DNA of 64,000 nucleotides from Xenophilus aerolatus (GTDB taxonomy: Bacteria > Pseudomonadota > Gammaproteobacteria > Burkholderiales > Burkholderiaceae_C), in assembly GCA_030418545.1 (NCBI GenBank), contig QAIB01000008.1, positions 62,001 through 126,000 on the forward strand, given 5' to 3'. Made by a program: the position numbers and the translations under genes. Shown in pieces: positions 1 to 8,013 of this stretch. The notes below the pieces were generated by a model. It was not told the DNA's origin, did not search any database, and worked only from the letters and a program-made list of their open reading frames with translations. Each line of letters begins with the position of its first letter. Within the stretch, counting starts at the first letter, position 1.

Positions 1-2
1 TC

Positions 3-362
3 ACCCAGCGTGCCGGCCTGGCCGCGCTGGCGCACGAGGCCGAGATCACACCCCGCGTCGTGGCCCACCTCAAGACCTGCCGCGACACGCTGCTGCCCCT
101 GCTGGCCGCGGTGCCCGGCGTGGAGGTCGCGCCTGCACGCGGCGGCATGTACGCCTTCTTCCGTCTGGCGGGCTTTGCCGACTCGCTCGAAGTGGCCAAG
201 CGGCTGGTCGCAGAGGCAGGTCTGGGCCTTGCGCCGGGCAATGCCTTCGCGCCCGAGGCGCAGGGCTGGCTGCGCTGGTGCTTCGCCTCGCGCGACCCGC
301 AGCGGCTGGTGGCAGGGGTCGAGCGGCTCAGGGCCTGGCTGGCGGCGCAGCCGCAGGGCTGA
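3..362 (+). CDS. Class I/II PLP-dependent aminotransferase, C-terminal fragment
   Basis: The reading frame is open from the window edge to a TGA at 360-362, so only the last 119 residues of the gene are present. The sequence shows the small C-terminal domain of a fold-type I aminotransferase: a GGMYAFFR segment followed about 60 residues later by WLRWCFAS, which matches the conserved block whose arginine binds the substrate carboxylate. The catalytic lysine and cofactor-binding part lie outside the window, so the substrate cannot be read from this piece. A GTG at position 60 is internal and is not the real start. Family assignment is good; specific function unknown. Confidence 0.7.
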   Translation, partial: TQRAGLAALAHEAEITPRVVAHLKTCRDTLLPLLAAVPGVEVAPARGGMYAFFRLAGFADSLEVAKRLVAEAGLGLAPGNAFAPEAQGWLRWCFASRDPQRLVAGVERLRAWLAAQPQG

Positions 363-481
363 GCGCGGCGGCCGCCGGCGGCGTCGGTGTCGAGGCGGGT
401 GGCTGCCGGGAGGTGGGTGGGACGCCGGCTGGCGGGGCCAGCGGGCGGAGAAAACCGAGCGAGGGCAGGGGCATGGCACGC

Positions 482-512
482 ACCCTAATATCTCAACCAA
501 TGTTGAGGTCAA
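482..512 (-). promoter_or_regulatory. SoxR-type promoter (TTGACC, 19-bp spacer, TAGGGT), minus strand
   Basis: On the minus strand TTGACC (507-512) and TAGGGT (482-487) are separated by 19 bp, the over-long spacer typical of MerR-family promoters, and the SoxR-like palindrome lies inside the spacer. Read this way the promoter points left, away from soxR and antisense to the aminotransferase fragment. No minus-strand gene is visible to its left in the window. The orientation call is an inference from hexamer spacing. Confidence 0.5.
491..508. promoter_or_regulatory. SoxR operator (SoxR box)
   Basis: The 18-bp dyad TCTCAA-CCAATG-TTGAGG matches the SoxR box pattern CCTCAA-n6-TTGAGG with one mismatch. 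It lies 38 bp upstream of the soxR start codon, consistent with autoregulation or with control of a divergent promoter. Confidence 0.8.
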
Positions 513-546
513 GCGGGCGTTCGCGCCCTGTCACCGAGGGGTTGCG

Positions 547-1017
547 ATGGACCGTCTGGCGGGCGAGATGAGCGTCGGCGAACTGGCCGAGCGAAGCGGC
601 GTGAATGTGTCCGCGCTGCATTTCTACGAGCGGCAGGGCCTCATCGCGAGCAGGCGTACCGCCGGCAACCAGCGCCGCTACGGCCGCGAGATGCTGCGGC
701 GCGTCGCCGTGATCCGCGTCGCGCAGCGGGTCGGGGTGCCGCTGGCCGACGTGGGCGAGGCGCTGGCCACGCTGCCCCAGGGCCGCACGCCCACGCGCGA
801 GGATTGGACGGCCATGTCGACGCGCTGGCGGGCGGAGCTGGACGAACGCATCGCCCAGCTCGAGCGGCTGCGCGATTCGCTGTCGGACTGCATCGGCTGC
901 GGCTGCCTGTCGCTGGACCGCTGCGTGCTGCGCAACCCGGCGGACGAAATGGCCGCGCTCGGCCCGGGGGCACACCGCCTGGGGCCATGCCAGCCGGGCC
1001 GGGGCGCCGGTATATAA
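547..1017 (+). CDS. soxR: Redox-sensitive transcriptional activator SoxR (MerR family)
   Basis: A 156-residue MerR-family regulator. The N-terminus has the MerR winged helix ([25 protein letters not shown], about residues 9-33), then a dimerisation helix. The C-terminus carries the SoxR cysteine motif C-x2-C-x-C-x5-C at C115, C118, C120 and C126, which in SoxR holds the redox-active [2Fe-2S] cluster that senses redox-cycling compounds. Length is close to characterised SoxR (about 154). The ATG at 547 was chosen because the homology begins just after it; a much longer upstream-open frame is an artefact. A SoxR box lies 38 bp upstream. The stop codon overlaps the -10 hexamer of the following rpsO promoter. 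Confidence 0.92.
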   Translation: MDRLAGEMSVGELAERSGVNVSALHFYERQGLIASRRTAGNQRRYGREMLRRVAVIRVAQRVGVPLADVGEALATLPQGRTPTREDWTAMSTRWRAELDERIAQLERLRDSLSDCIGCGCLSLDRCVLRNPADEMAALGPGAHRLGPCQPGRGAGI

Positions 1018-1018
1018 T
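1013..1018 (+). promoter_or_regulatory. -10 hexamer (TATAAT) for rpsO
   Basis: A consensus TATAAT stands about 90 bp upstream of rpsO and overlaps the soxR stop codon (1015-1017). No convincing -35 hexamer is seen 17 bp upstream. Its position and perfect match in a GC-rich region make it the likely rpsO promoter core. Confidence 0.55.
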
Positions 1019-1108
1019 CCCAAGGCTTTGCATGCCGCAAGGCGCACGGCGCGTTCAGTTCCAGCGCGCGCCGCAAGTCAAACATCTTTGGAACGGGAAA
1101 CTTTCAAC

Positions 1109-1375
1109 ATGATCGCAGCCGAAAAGAAGGCGGACATCGTCAAGGACAACGCACGCGCCGCCAACGACACGGGCAGCCCCGAAGTGCAAGTGGCCATCCT
1201 GACCGCCCGCATCAACGAACTCACCCCCCATTTCAAGACGCACGCCAAGGACCACCATGGTCGCCGCGGCCTGCTGCGCATGGTGAGCCGCCGTCGCAAG
1301 CTCCTGGACTACCTCAAGTCCAAGGATGCCGACCGCTACACCGCCCTGATCGCCAAGCTGGGTCTGCGCAAGTAA
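1109..1375 (+). CDS. rpsO: 30S ribosomal protein S15
   Basis: 88 residues, the usual length of bacterial S15, which binds 16S rRNA in the central domain of the 30S subunit and helps nucleate platform assembly. The sequence shows the conserved core [15 protein letters not shown], the [10 protein letters not shown] turn and the [10 protein letters not shown] helix, ending in LGLRK. The frame is open further upstream, but the ATG at 1109 is the start that gives the family's N-terminus (MIAAEKK). The neighbour pnp lies immediately downstream, the conserved rpsO-pnp arrangement, with a strong terminator between them that could separate or attenuate the two transcripts. Confidence 0.97.
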   Translation: MIAAEKKADIVKDNARAANDTGSPEVQVAILTARINELTPHFKTHAKDHHGRRGLLRMVSRRRKLLDYLKSKDADRYTALIAKLGLRK

Positions 1376-1389
1376 GACCTGCCTTTGCA

Positions 1390-1427
1390 AAAACGCCTGA
1401 GTTAGTCCGCTAGCTCAGGCGTTTTCT
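1390..1427 (+). terminator. Rho-independent terminator between rpsO and pnp
   Basis: A perfect 12-bp stem (AAAACGCCTGAG at 1390-1401 pairing with CTCAGGCGTTTT at 1414-1425) with a 12-nt loop, ending in a T-run. It begins 15 bp after the rpsO stop. pnp either has its own promoter or is reached by read-through. Confidence 0.88.
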
Positions 1428-1461
1428 ACTTCGGAGACCGCAAAACAGAGCGAAGCTGTGT

Positions 1462-1498
1462 CATTCCAAGGGGGTCCGCTCCGGGCCCCGCTGGAATG
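1462..1498 (+). promoter_or_regulatory. Hairpin in the pnp leader
   Basis: CATTCCA (1462-1468) pairs with TGGAATG (1492-1498), extended inward by GGGG (1471-1474) with CCCC (1486-1489) across a small internal loop. In Escherichia coli, PNPase represses its own mRNA through an RNase III-processed leader hairpin; this one could play that part, which is inference. Confidence 0.4.
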
Positions 1499-1507
1499 GC
1501 ATCGTGT

Positions 1508-1566
1508 TCTGGATTGCGCTCCAACGCCCGCGGGCCCTGTGTGGCCTGCTATCAATAAAGGAGCAA
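1508..1566 (+). repeat. AGCTATC repeat, copy 1 (pnp leader)
   Basis: Aligned with the copy at 36036, it shares the CGCCCGC core and the GCTATCAAT...GAGCAA end. The right end supplies the AAAGGAG Shine-Dalgarno sequence of pnp (1557-1563), so the repeat has been built into the translation start signal. Confidence 0.6.
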
Positions 1567-1568
1567 CC

Positions 1569-3902
1569 ATGAGCCTCTTCAACAAGATCACCAAGTCCTT
1601 CCAGTGGGGCGACAAGACCGTCGTCATGGAAACGGGCGAAATCGCCCGCCAGGCCACCGGCGCCGTGCTGGTAGACATCGACGGCACCGTCGTGCTGGCC
1701 ACGGTGGTCGCCTCCAAGTCCGCCAAGCCGGGCCAGGACTTCTTCCCGCTGACGGTCGACTACATCGAGAAGACCTATGCCGCCGGCAAGATCCCGGGCA
1801 GCTTCTTCAAGCGCGAAGCCAAGCCCAGCGAACTGGAAACGCTCACCAGCCGCCTGATCGACCGCCCGATCCGCCCGCTGTTCCCCGAAGGCTTCCTGAA
1901 CGAAGTGCACGTAGTGATCCACACCGTGTCGCTGAACCCCGAAGTCGACGCCGACATCGCCGCCATGATCGCCGTGAGCGCTGCGCTCTCGATCTCCGGC
2001 GTGCCGTTCAACGGCCCGATCGGCGCCGCGCGCGTGGGCTACATCAACGGCCAGTACGTGCTCAACCCGAGCCGCAGCGCCCGCGTCGATTCGCAGATGG
2101 ACCTGGTCGTCGCCGGCACCGAAGCCGCCGTGCTGATGGTCGAATCCGAGGCGCTGCAACTGCCCGAGGACGTGATGCTGGGCGCCGTGGTCTTCGGCCA
2201 CGAGCAGGGCAAGATCGCCATCAACGCCATCCACGAACTGACGCGTGACGCCGGCAAGCCCCTGTGGACCGAAACCGGCGTCTGGGCCCCCGAGGCCAAG
2301 GACGAGGCCTTCGAGGCCAAGATCAAGGGCCTGGCCGAAGAGAAGCTGCGCGCCGTCTACCAGATCCGCAGCAAGCAGGCCCGCACGCAGGCCCTGCGCG
2401 AAGCCAACGCCAGCGTGTTCGAGGCGCTGAAGGCCGAGGGCGTCGAGTACGACGCCGGCAAGGTCAGCGACCTGCTGTTCGCCATCGAAGCCAACATCGT
2501 GCGCAGCCAGATCCTCGAAGGCGAGCCGCGCATCGACGGCCGCGACACGCGCACCGTGCGCCCGATCGAGATCCGCAACTCCGTGCTGCCCCGCACCCAC
2601 GGCTCGGCGCTGTTCACGCGCGGCGAGACGCAGGCGCTGGTCGTGACCACGCTGGGCACCGAGCGCGACGCGCAGCGCATCGACGCGCTGGCCGGCGAGT
2701 TCGAGGACCGCTTCCTGTTCCACTACAACATGCCTCCCTTCGCCACGGGCGAAGTCGGCCGCATGGGTTCGACCAAGCGCCGCGAAGTGGGCCACGGCCG
2801 CCTTGCCAAGCGTGCACTGGTCGCCTGCCTGCCGAGCAAGGAAGAGTTCCCGTACACCGTGCGTGTGGTGTCGGAGATCACCGAGTCGAACGGCTCCTCG
2901 TCGATGGCTTCGGTCTGCGGCGGCTGCCTGTCGATGATGGACGCCGGCGTGCCGATGAAGGCCCACGTGGCCGGCATCGCCATGGGCCTGATCAAGGAAG
3001 GCAACAAGTTCGCCGTGCTGACCGACATCCTGGGTGACGAAGATCACCTGGGCGACATGGACTTCAAGGTGGCCGGCACGACCAACGGCATCACCGCCCT
3101 GCAGATGGACATCAAGATCCAGGGCATCACCAAGGAGATCATGCAGGTCGCCCTGGCCCAGGCCAAGGAAGCGCGCATGCACATCCTGGGCAAGATGCAG
3201 GAAGCGATGGGCGAGGCCAAGGCCGAGGTGTCGAGCTTCGCGCCGAAGCTGTACACGATGAAGATCAACCCCGAGAAGATCCGCGACGTGATCGGCAAGG
3301 GCGGCGCGGTGATCCGCGCGCTGACGGAAGAAACCGGCACGCAGATCAACATCGACGAGGACGGCACCATCACCATCGCCTCGACCGACAGCGCCAAGGC
3401 CGACGAGGCCAAGCGCCGCATCGAGCAGATCACCGCGGAAGTCGAGATCGGCAAGGTCTACGAAGGCCCGGTCACCAAGATCCTGGACTTCGGCGCGCTG
3501 ATCAACCTGCTGCCCGGCAAGGACGGCCTGCTGCACATCAGCCAGATCGCGCACGAGCGCGTGGAGAAGGTCACCGACTACCTGTCGGAAGGCCAGATCG
3601 TGAAGGTCAAGGTGCTCGAGACCGACGACAAGGGCCGCGTCAAGCTGTCGATGAAGGCGCTCGCCGAGCGTCCGGCCGGCATGCCCGAATACGGCGACCG
3701 CCCGCCGCGCGAAGACCGCGGTGAAGGCCGTGGCGAGCGCCGCGAGCGTGGTGACCGCGGTGATCGTGGTGATCGCGGCGACCGCCCGCCGCGCGAGGAG
3801 CGCCGTCCGCGCGAAGAGCGCAACGAGCAGCCGCCGGTGGATGCGGCCCAGCAGCAGCAACAGCAGCGGGACGCCGGCCACGGCGACGCGCAGCAGGGTT
3901 GA
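1569..3902 (+). CDS. pnp: Polyribonucleotide nucleotidyltransferase (PNPase)
   Basis: A 777-residue phosphorolytic 3'-5' exoribonuclease that acts in mRNA decay, normally as a ring-shaped trimer and a degradosome partner. Two RNase PH domains (roughly residues 12-145 and 315-500) are separated by an alpha-helical domain, followed by a KH domain with the VIGKGG loop (about 574-579) and an S1 domain from about residue 627 ([17 protein letters not shown]). From about residue 700 there is a low-complexity Arg/Asp/Glu/Gly/Pro tail with RGD-type repeats and a run of glutamines, so the protein is longer than the roughly 710-residue E. coli enzyme. ATG 1569 follows AAAGGAG with good spacing and gives the family N-terminus; an earlier in-frame start at 1458 would read through the leader hairpin. 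Confidence 0.97.
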   Translation: MSLFNKITKSFQWGDKTVVMETGEIARQATGAVLVDIDGTVVLATVVASKSAKPGQDFFPLTVDYIEKTYAAGKIPGSFFKREAKPSELETLTSRLIDRPIRPLFPEGFLNEVHVVIHTVSLNPEVDADIAAMIAVSAALSISGVPFNGPIGAARVGYINGQYVLNPSRSARVDSQMDLVVAGTEAAVLMVESEALQLPEDVMLGAVVFGHEQGKIAINAIHELTRDAGKPLWTETGVWAPEAKDEAFEAKIKGLAEEKLRAVYQIRSKQARTQALREANASVFEALKAEGVEYDAGKVSDLLFAIEANIVRSQILEGEPRIDGRDTRTVRPIEIRNSVLPRTHGSALFTRGETQALVVTTLGTERDAQRIDALAGEFEDRFLFHYNMPPFATGEVGRMGSTKRREVGHGRLAKRALVACLPSKEEFPYTVRVVSEITESNGSSSMASVCGGCLSMMDAGVPMKAHVAGIAMGLIKEGNKFAVLTDILGDEDHLGDMDFKVAGTTNGITALQMDIKIQGITKEIMQVALAQAKEARMHILGKMQEAMGEAKAEVSSFAPKLYTMKINPEKIRDVIGKGGAVIRALTEETGTQINIDEDGTITIASTDSAKADEAKRRIEQITAEVEIGKVYEGPVTKILDFGALINLLPGKDGLLHISQIAHERVEKVTDYLSEGQIVKVKVLETDDKGRVKLSMKALAERPAGMPEYGDRPPREDRGEGRGERRERGDRGDRGDRGDRPPREERRPREERNEQPPVDAAQQQQQQRDAGHGDAQQG

Positions 3903-3909
3903 GCCGCAG

Positions 3910-3943
3910 CCCCGCGCGACACGCGGGGATTGCTCTCTTTTTC
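3910..3943 (+). terminator. Rho-independent terminator after pnp
   Basis: A perfect 7-bp stem CCCCGCG/CGCGGGG (3910-3916 with 3922-3928), 5-nt loop, then a T-rich run ending in TTTTT. It starts 7 bp after the pnp stop codon. Confidence 0.8.
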
Positions 3944-3987
3944 ATAGCGCCATGCGCCTGTCCAACGGGCGCTGCAGCCCGAAAAGA
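3941..3987 (-). repeat. AGCTATC repeat, copy 2 (leader of quinone oxidoreductase)
   Basis: On the minus strand it reads CTTTTCGGGCTGCAGCGCCC...GGCGCTATGAA, aligning with the copies at 36036 and 60451. It fills the space between the pnp terminator and the start codon at 3990. Confidence 0.6.
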
Positions 3988-3989
3988 CC

Positions 3990-4976
3990 ATGAAAGCCAT
4001 CGAGATCACGTCCTACGGCGCCCCCGAGGTGCTGCGCCTGGGCGAGCGGCCCGATCCCGTCGCGGGTGCCGGCGAAGCGCTCATCCGCGTGGGCGCCAGC
4101 GGCGTCAACCGGCCCGACGTCCTGCAGCGCACCGGCAATTACCCGGTGCCGCCGGGCGCGTCGGACCTGCCTGGCCTCGAAGTCGCCGGGGAGATCGTGG
4201 CCGGTGATGCGCAGGCGCTCGCCGCCGCCGGGCTCGCCGTCGGCGACCGGGTGTGCGCGCTGGTGGCTGGCGGGGGCTACGCCCAGCTGTGCGTGGCGCC
4301 GGTGGCCCAGTGCCTGCCCGTGCCCGCGGGCTGGAGCGACATCGAGGCCGCGTCGCTGCCCGAGACCTTCTTCACCGTCTGGAGCAATGTCTTCCAGCGC
4401 GGACGCCTGCAGCGCGGCGAAACGCTGCTGGTACAGGGCGGCACGAGCGGCATCGGCGTGACGGCGATCCAGTTGGCCAAGGCCATGGGCGCGACGGTGA
4501 TCGCCACCGCCGGCAGCGACGCCAAGTGCGAGGCCTGCCTGGCACTCGGCGCCGACCATGCCATCAACTACCGCAGCAGCGACTTCGCTGCCGAAGCGAA
4601 GCGCCTGACCGATGGCCGCGGCGTCGATGTCGTCCTGGACATGGTGGCGGGCGACTACGTCGCGCGCGAAATCGACTGTCTGGCCGAGGACGGCCGCCTG
4701 GTCATCATCGCCGTGCAGGGTGGCGTCAAGAGCGAATTCAATGCCGGGCAGGTGCTGCGCCGCCGGCTGACCATCACCGGCTCGACCCTGCGTCCGCGGC
4801 CGGTCGCGTTCAAGGGCGCGATCGCCCAGGCCCTGCGCGAGCAGGTCTGGCCGCTGCTGTCGGCCGGCCAGGTGAAGCCGGTGATCCACAGCACCTTCGC
4901 CGCGGCCGATGCGGCCAAGGCCCATGCCTTGATGGAGTCCAACCAGCACGTCGGCAAGATCGTGCTGACCTGGTGA
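3990..4976 (+). CDS. NAD(P)H quinone oxidoreductase (zinc-free MDR, PIG3-like)
   Basis: 328 residues of the medium-chain dehydrogenase/reductase superfamily, quinone oxidoreductase branch, which reduces quinones or enones with NAD(P)H in the cytoplasm. The N-terminal GroES-like domain contains [15 protein letters not shown], typical of the PIG3 (TP53I3) group, and no zinc-binding cysteine cluster is seen. The Rossmann dinucleotide motif is QGGTSGIG at 149-156. It lies in the same direction as pnp but is separated from it by a terminator and a repeat copy, and it runs 8 bp short of tpiA, so it may share a transcript with tpiA and secG. Physiological substrate unknown. Confidence 0.85.
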   Translation: MKAIEITSYGAPEVLRLGERPDPVAGAGEALIRVGASGVNRPDVLQRTGNYPVPPGASDLPGLEVAGEIVAGDAQALAAAGLAVGDRVCALVAGGGYAQLCVAPVAQCLPVPAGWSDIEAASLPETFFTVWSNVFQRGRLQRGETLLVQGGTSGIGVTAIQLAKAMGATVIATAGSDAKCEACLALGADHAINYRSSDFAAEAKRLTDGRGVDVVLDMVAGDYVAREIDCLAEDGRLVIIAVQGGVKSEFNAGQVLRRRLTITGSTLRPRPVAFKGAIAQALREQVWPLLSAGQVKPVIHSTFAAADAAKAHALMESNQHVGKIVLTW

Positions 4977-4984
4977 ATCCCGAC

Positions 4985-5740
4985 ATGTCCCATCCGAAGA
5001 AGAAACTGATCGCCGGCAACTGGAAGATGAACGGCGGCCTCGCGGCCAACGCCGCGTTGGTCGGTGCGCTGCGCGAAGGCGTCGACGCGCCGGCATGCGA
5101 TGTGGCCGTGTGCGTGCCCGCGCCCTACCTGGCGCAGGTGCAGGGCCTGGTCGATGGCTCGCCCATCGCGCTGGGTGCGCAGGATGTGTCGGCCCATGCG
5201 CAGGGCGCCTACACCGGCGAGCAGTCGGCCGCCATGCTCAAGGACTTCGGCGTCCGCTATGCCATCGTCGGCCACTCGGAGCGTCGTCAGTACCACGGCG
5301 AGAGCGACGAGACCGTCGCCGCGAAGGCGGCGGCTGCGCTGGCGGCGGGCATCACGCCCATCGTGTGCGTGGGCGAGACGCTGGCCGAGCGCGAGGCGGG
5401 CCACACGGAAGAAGTGGTGCGACGCCAGCTGGCTGCGGTGATCCACACCAACGGCCATTGCATCAGCGAGATCGTCGTCGCCTACGAGCCCGTGTGGGCG
5501 ATCGGCACCGGCAAGACGGCCACGCCCGAGCAGGCGCAGGCGGTGCACGCGGTGCTGCGCGCGCAACTGCACCATGCGGCCGGCGATCTGGCGGGGCGCA
5601 TCCGCATCCTCTACGGCGGCAGCATGAACGCGGCCAACGCCGCGTCGCTGCTGGCCCAGGCCGACATCGATGGCGGCCTCATCGGCGGCGCTTCGCTGAA
5701 GGCCCCCGACTTTCTGCAGATCATTGCGGCGGCGCGCTGA
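4985..5740 (+). CDS. tpiA: Triosephosphate isomerase
   Basis: 251-residue TIM-barrel enzyme interconverting dihydroxyacetone phosphate and glyceraldehyde 3-phosphate in glycolysis and gluconeogenesis. All catalytic residues are visible: GNWKMN with K14, VGHSERR with H97, and [12 protein letters not shown] with E168, plus the phosphate-gripping YGGS loop near the C-terminus. ATG 4985 is chosen from the family N-terminus; the frame is open well upstream inside the preceding gene. The order tpiA-secG-tRNA-Leu-nuo is common in beta- and gammaproteobacteria. Confidence 0.97.
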   Translation: MSHPKKKLIAGNWKMNGGLAANAALVGALREGVDAPACDVAVCVPAPYLAQVQGLVDGSPIALGAQDVSAHAQGAYTGEQSAAMLKDFGVRYAIVGHSERRQYHGESDETVAAKAAAALAAGITPIVCVGETLAEREAGHTEEVVRRQLAAVIHTNGHCISEIVVAYEPVWAIGTGKTATPEQAQAVHAVLRAQLHHAAGDLAGRIRILYGGSMNAANAASLLAQADIDGGLIGGASLKAPDFLQIIAAAR

Positions 5741-5781
5741 ATGCGGCGCGATTCGCCCGAGCGAACAAGGAGTATTGACGA

Positions 5782-6198
5782 ATGAACGTGATGTTGAACA
5801 TTCTGGTGGGCGTGCAGATGCTCGCGGCGATCGCGATGGTCGGGCTCATCCTGCTTCAGCATGGCAAGGGCGCGGACATGGGCGCCGCCTTCGGCAGCGG
5901 CAGTGCAGGCAGTCTGTTCGGCGCCAGCGGCAGCGCGAACTTCCTGTCGCGCACCACGGCGGTGCTGGCTGCGGTGTTCTTCGCCTGCACCCTGTTGCTG
6001 GCTTACTTCAGCCATGCCCGCCCCACCAGCGGCGGCAGCCTGCTGGATCGCGCGCCCGTGAGTGCTCCGGCACCCGCGCCCGCCGCTCCTGCGCCGGATT
6101 CGGCATCGCAGATTCCCTCTGGCGGCGCGGCAACGGGCACGCCTGCCGCACCGGCGTCCAGCCCTGCGCAGAACCCGGCACAAATCCCGTCGAAGTGA
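5782..6198 (+). CDS. secG: Preprotein translocase subunit SecG
   Basis: 138-residue inner-membrane subunit of the SecYEG channel, which stimulates SecA-driven export. Two transmembrane segments (about residues 5-25 and 56-76) flank a cytoplasmic loop with the conserved LLQHGKGADMGAAFGSG and GSLFGASGSANFLSRTTA blocks. The C-terminal 55 residues are a Pro/Ala-rich low-complexity tail, usual in this group. A Shine-Dalgarno-like AAGGAG stands upstream of ATG 5782. Gene position between tpiA and the tRNA supports the call. Confidence 0.95.
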   Translation: MNVMLNILVGVQMLAAIAMVGLILLQHGKGADMGAAFGSGSAGSLFGASGSANFLSRTTAVLAAVFFACTLLLAYFSHARPTSGGSLLDRAPVSAPAPAPAAPAPDSASQIPSGGAATGTPAAPASSPAQNPAQIPSK

Positions 6199-6334
6199 TT
6201 CGCCTGCACGGCTCACTTTCTATAGTGCGCCGCAGCATGCAACAGTGTTTTTCGGGGTAAACTCTAAAGCTGTCCGGAAAGCCAAACCGCCTTTCCAGCA
6301 AAGGCTCCTCATGCCATCCGGGCAGCTTCAAACC

Positions 6335-6419
6335 GCGGTCGTGGTGAAATTGGTAGACACGCTATCTTGAGGGGGTAGTGGCGAAAGCTGTGCGAGTTCG
6401 AGTCTCGCCGACCGCACCA
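6335..6419 (+). tRNA. tRNA-Leu(GAG)
   Basis: 85 nt including an encoded CCA (6417-6419). The acceptor stem GCGGTCG/CGACCGC is perfect, the D-loop has the AATTGGTAGAC pattern of class II leucine tRNAs, the anticodon stem CTATC/GGTAG encloses GAG at 6369-6371, a long variable arm follows, and the T-loop is TTCGAGT. It sits between secG and nuoA. Confidence 0.96.
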
Positions 6420-6492
6420 GATTGCACCCGTAGAAGACTTCTCCACGAAGGCCTTTCTGCGGTACGCAGACGGTGAAAGAAGAACGCCCCCG

Positions 6493-6852
6493 ATGAACCT
6501 CGATTCCTACCTTCCCGTCCTGCTCTTCATTCTGGTCGGTATCGCTGTAGGCATCGCGCCTCAGGTCCTCGGTTACGTGCTCGGGCCCAACCGACCCGAC
6601 GCAGCGAAGAATTCTCCCTACGAGTGCGGCTTCGAGGCTTTCGAGAATGCCCGCATGCAATTCGATGTCCGCTACTACCTGGTGGCCATCCTCTTCATTC
6701 TTTTCGATCTCGAAATCGCGTTCCTCTTTCCCTGGGCCGTGGCGCTCAAGGACGTGGGCCCGCTCGGCTTCTGGGCCGCGGTGGTGTTCCTCGCGATCCT
6801 CGTCGTGGGCTTCGCCTACGAGTGGAAGAAGGGTGCCCTTGACTGGGAATGA
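6493..6852 (+). CDS. nuoA: NADH-quinone oxidoreductase subunit A
   Basis: 119-residue membrane subunit of respiratory complex I, at the junction of membrane and peripheral arms. Three transmembrane helices are apparent, with the conserved loop [23 protein letters not shown] between the first two and [11 protein letters not shown] starting the second. It is the first gene of the 14-gene nuo operon, about 70 bp after the tRNA; no clear promoter was found in that short gap, so the operon may be transcribed from upstream of the tRNA. Confidence 0.96.
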   Translation: MNLDSYLPVLLFILVGIAVGIAPQVLGYVLGPNRPDAAKNSPYECGFEAFENARMQFDVRYYLVAILFILFDLEIAFLFPWAVALKDVGPLGFWAAVVFLAILVVGFAYEWKKGALDWE

Positions 6853-6878
6853 GCTGAACGCGGCAGGAGTGTGTGGCC

Positions 6879-7361
6879 ATGGCCATTGAAGGTGTTTTCA
6901 AGGAAGGTTTCATCACCACGTCGTACGACTCGGTGGTGAACTGGGCCAAGACCGGCTCGCTGTGGCCGATGACCTTCGGCCTGGCCTGTTGTGCGGTCGA
7001 GATGATGCATGCGGCCGCAGCGCGCTACGACATCGGCCGCTTCGGTGCCGAAGTGTTCCGCGCCAGCCCCCGTCAGTCCGACCTGATGATCGTGGCCGGC
7101 ACGCTGTGCAACAAGATGGCGCCGGCGCTGCGCAAGGTCTACGACCAGATGGCCGAGCCGCGCTGGGTGCTGTCGATGGGCTCGTGTGCGAATGGCGGCG
7201 GCTACTACCACTACAGCTACTCGGTGGTGCGCGGCTGCGACCGGATCGTGCCGGTCGACGTCTACGTGCCCGGCTGCCCGCCGACGGCCGAAGCGCTGAT
7301 CTACGGGATCATCCAGTTGCAGCAGAAGGTGCGTCGCACCAACAGCATCGCCCGTGCCTGA
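6879..7361 (+). CDS. nuoB: NADH-quinone oxidoreductase subunit B
   Basis: 160-residue peripheral-arm subunit carrying cluster N2, the last [4Fe-4S] centre before quinone. The cluster ligands are visible as adjacent C37-C38, C103 and C133. A GTG at 6873 is in frame, but AGGAG (6865-6869) is too close to it and correctly spaced (9 nt) for the ATG at 6879, and homologous proteins begin MAIEGV, so 6879 is preferred. Confidence 0.95.
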   Translation: MAIEGVFKEGFITTSYDSVVNWAKTGSLWPMTFGLACCAVEMMHAAAARYDIGRFGAEVFRASPRQSDLMIVAGTLCNKMAPALRKVYDQMAEPRWVLSMGSCANGGGYYHYSYSVVRGCDRIVPVDVYVPGCPPTAEALIYGIIQLQQKVRRTNSIARA

Positions 7362-7377
7362 TCGGAGCCACGCCCCC

Positions 7378-7986
7378 ATGACGTCGTTTGCTGTCGATCC
7401 GCAGGTCCTCAAGGACACGATCTCCCTGGCGCTGGGCGACAAGCTCAAGCGCATCTCCGTCGCGCTGGGCGAAGTCACCGCCGTGGTCGATGCCGCCCAC
7501 TACCTCGAAGCGATGCAGATCCTGCGCGATGCGCCGGGCTGCCAGTTCGAGCAGCTCATCGACATCTGCGGTGTCGACTACTCCTCGTACCGCGACGAGT
7601 ATTGGGAAGGGCTGCGCTACTGCGCGGTGTCGCACCTGCTGTCGGTCTCGCTCAACCAGCGTGTGCGCGTGAAGGTGTTCTGCCCCGACGACGACTTCCC
7701 CGTCGTGCCGTCGGTCACCGCCCTGTGGAACTCGGCCAACTGGTTCGAGCGCGAGGCCTTCGACCTTTTCGGCATCGTCTTCGACGGCCACCCCGACCTG
7801 CGCCGCATCCTCACCGACTACGGCTTCATCGGGCATCCGTTCCGCAAGGACTTCCCGCTCTCGGGCCATGTGGAAATGCGCTACGACGCACAGCTGCAGC
7901 GCGTGGTCTACCAGCCGGTGACGATCGAACCCCGCGAGATCACGCCGCGCGTGATCCGCGAAGACAACTATGGAGGCCTGCACTGA
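7378..7986 (+). CDS. nuoC: NADH-quinone oxidoreductase subunit C
   Basis: 202-residue homologue of the 30-kDa subunit of complex I, part of the quinone-module scaffold. The family signature is present: [20 protein letters not shown] followed by RRILTDYGF and [11 protein letters not shown]. An in-frame GTG at 7354 would overlap nuoB, but GGAG at 7364-7367 is spaced for ATG 7378, which also gives the usual length. Separate nuoC and nuoD genes (not fused as in E. coli) are the rule in betaproteobacteria. Confidence 0.95.
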   Translation: MTSFAVDPQVLKDTISLALGDKLKRISVALGEVTAVVDAAHYLEAMQILRDAPGCQFEQLIDICGVDYSSYRDEYWEGLRYCAVSHLLSVSLNQRVRVKVFCPDDDFPVVPSVTALWNSANWFEREAFDLFGIVFDGHPDLRRILTDYGFIGHPFRKDFPLSGHVEMRYDAQLQRVVYQPVTIEPREITPRVIREDNYGGLH

Positions 7987-8013
7987 GGGCGCGTCGCGCC
8001 CCGGTGATCGAAC

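Noticed and set aside
1461-3881. An 806-codon minus-strand open frame opposite pnp
   Set aside because: Low-complexity H/R/D/A/L composition typical of the reverse strand of a GC-rich gene; pnp itself is unmistakable.
6873-6878. GTG start for nuoB
   Set aside because: The Shine-Dalgarno sequence is only 3 nt away; the ATG at 6879 has proper spacing and matches homologues.
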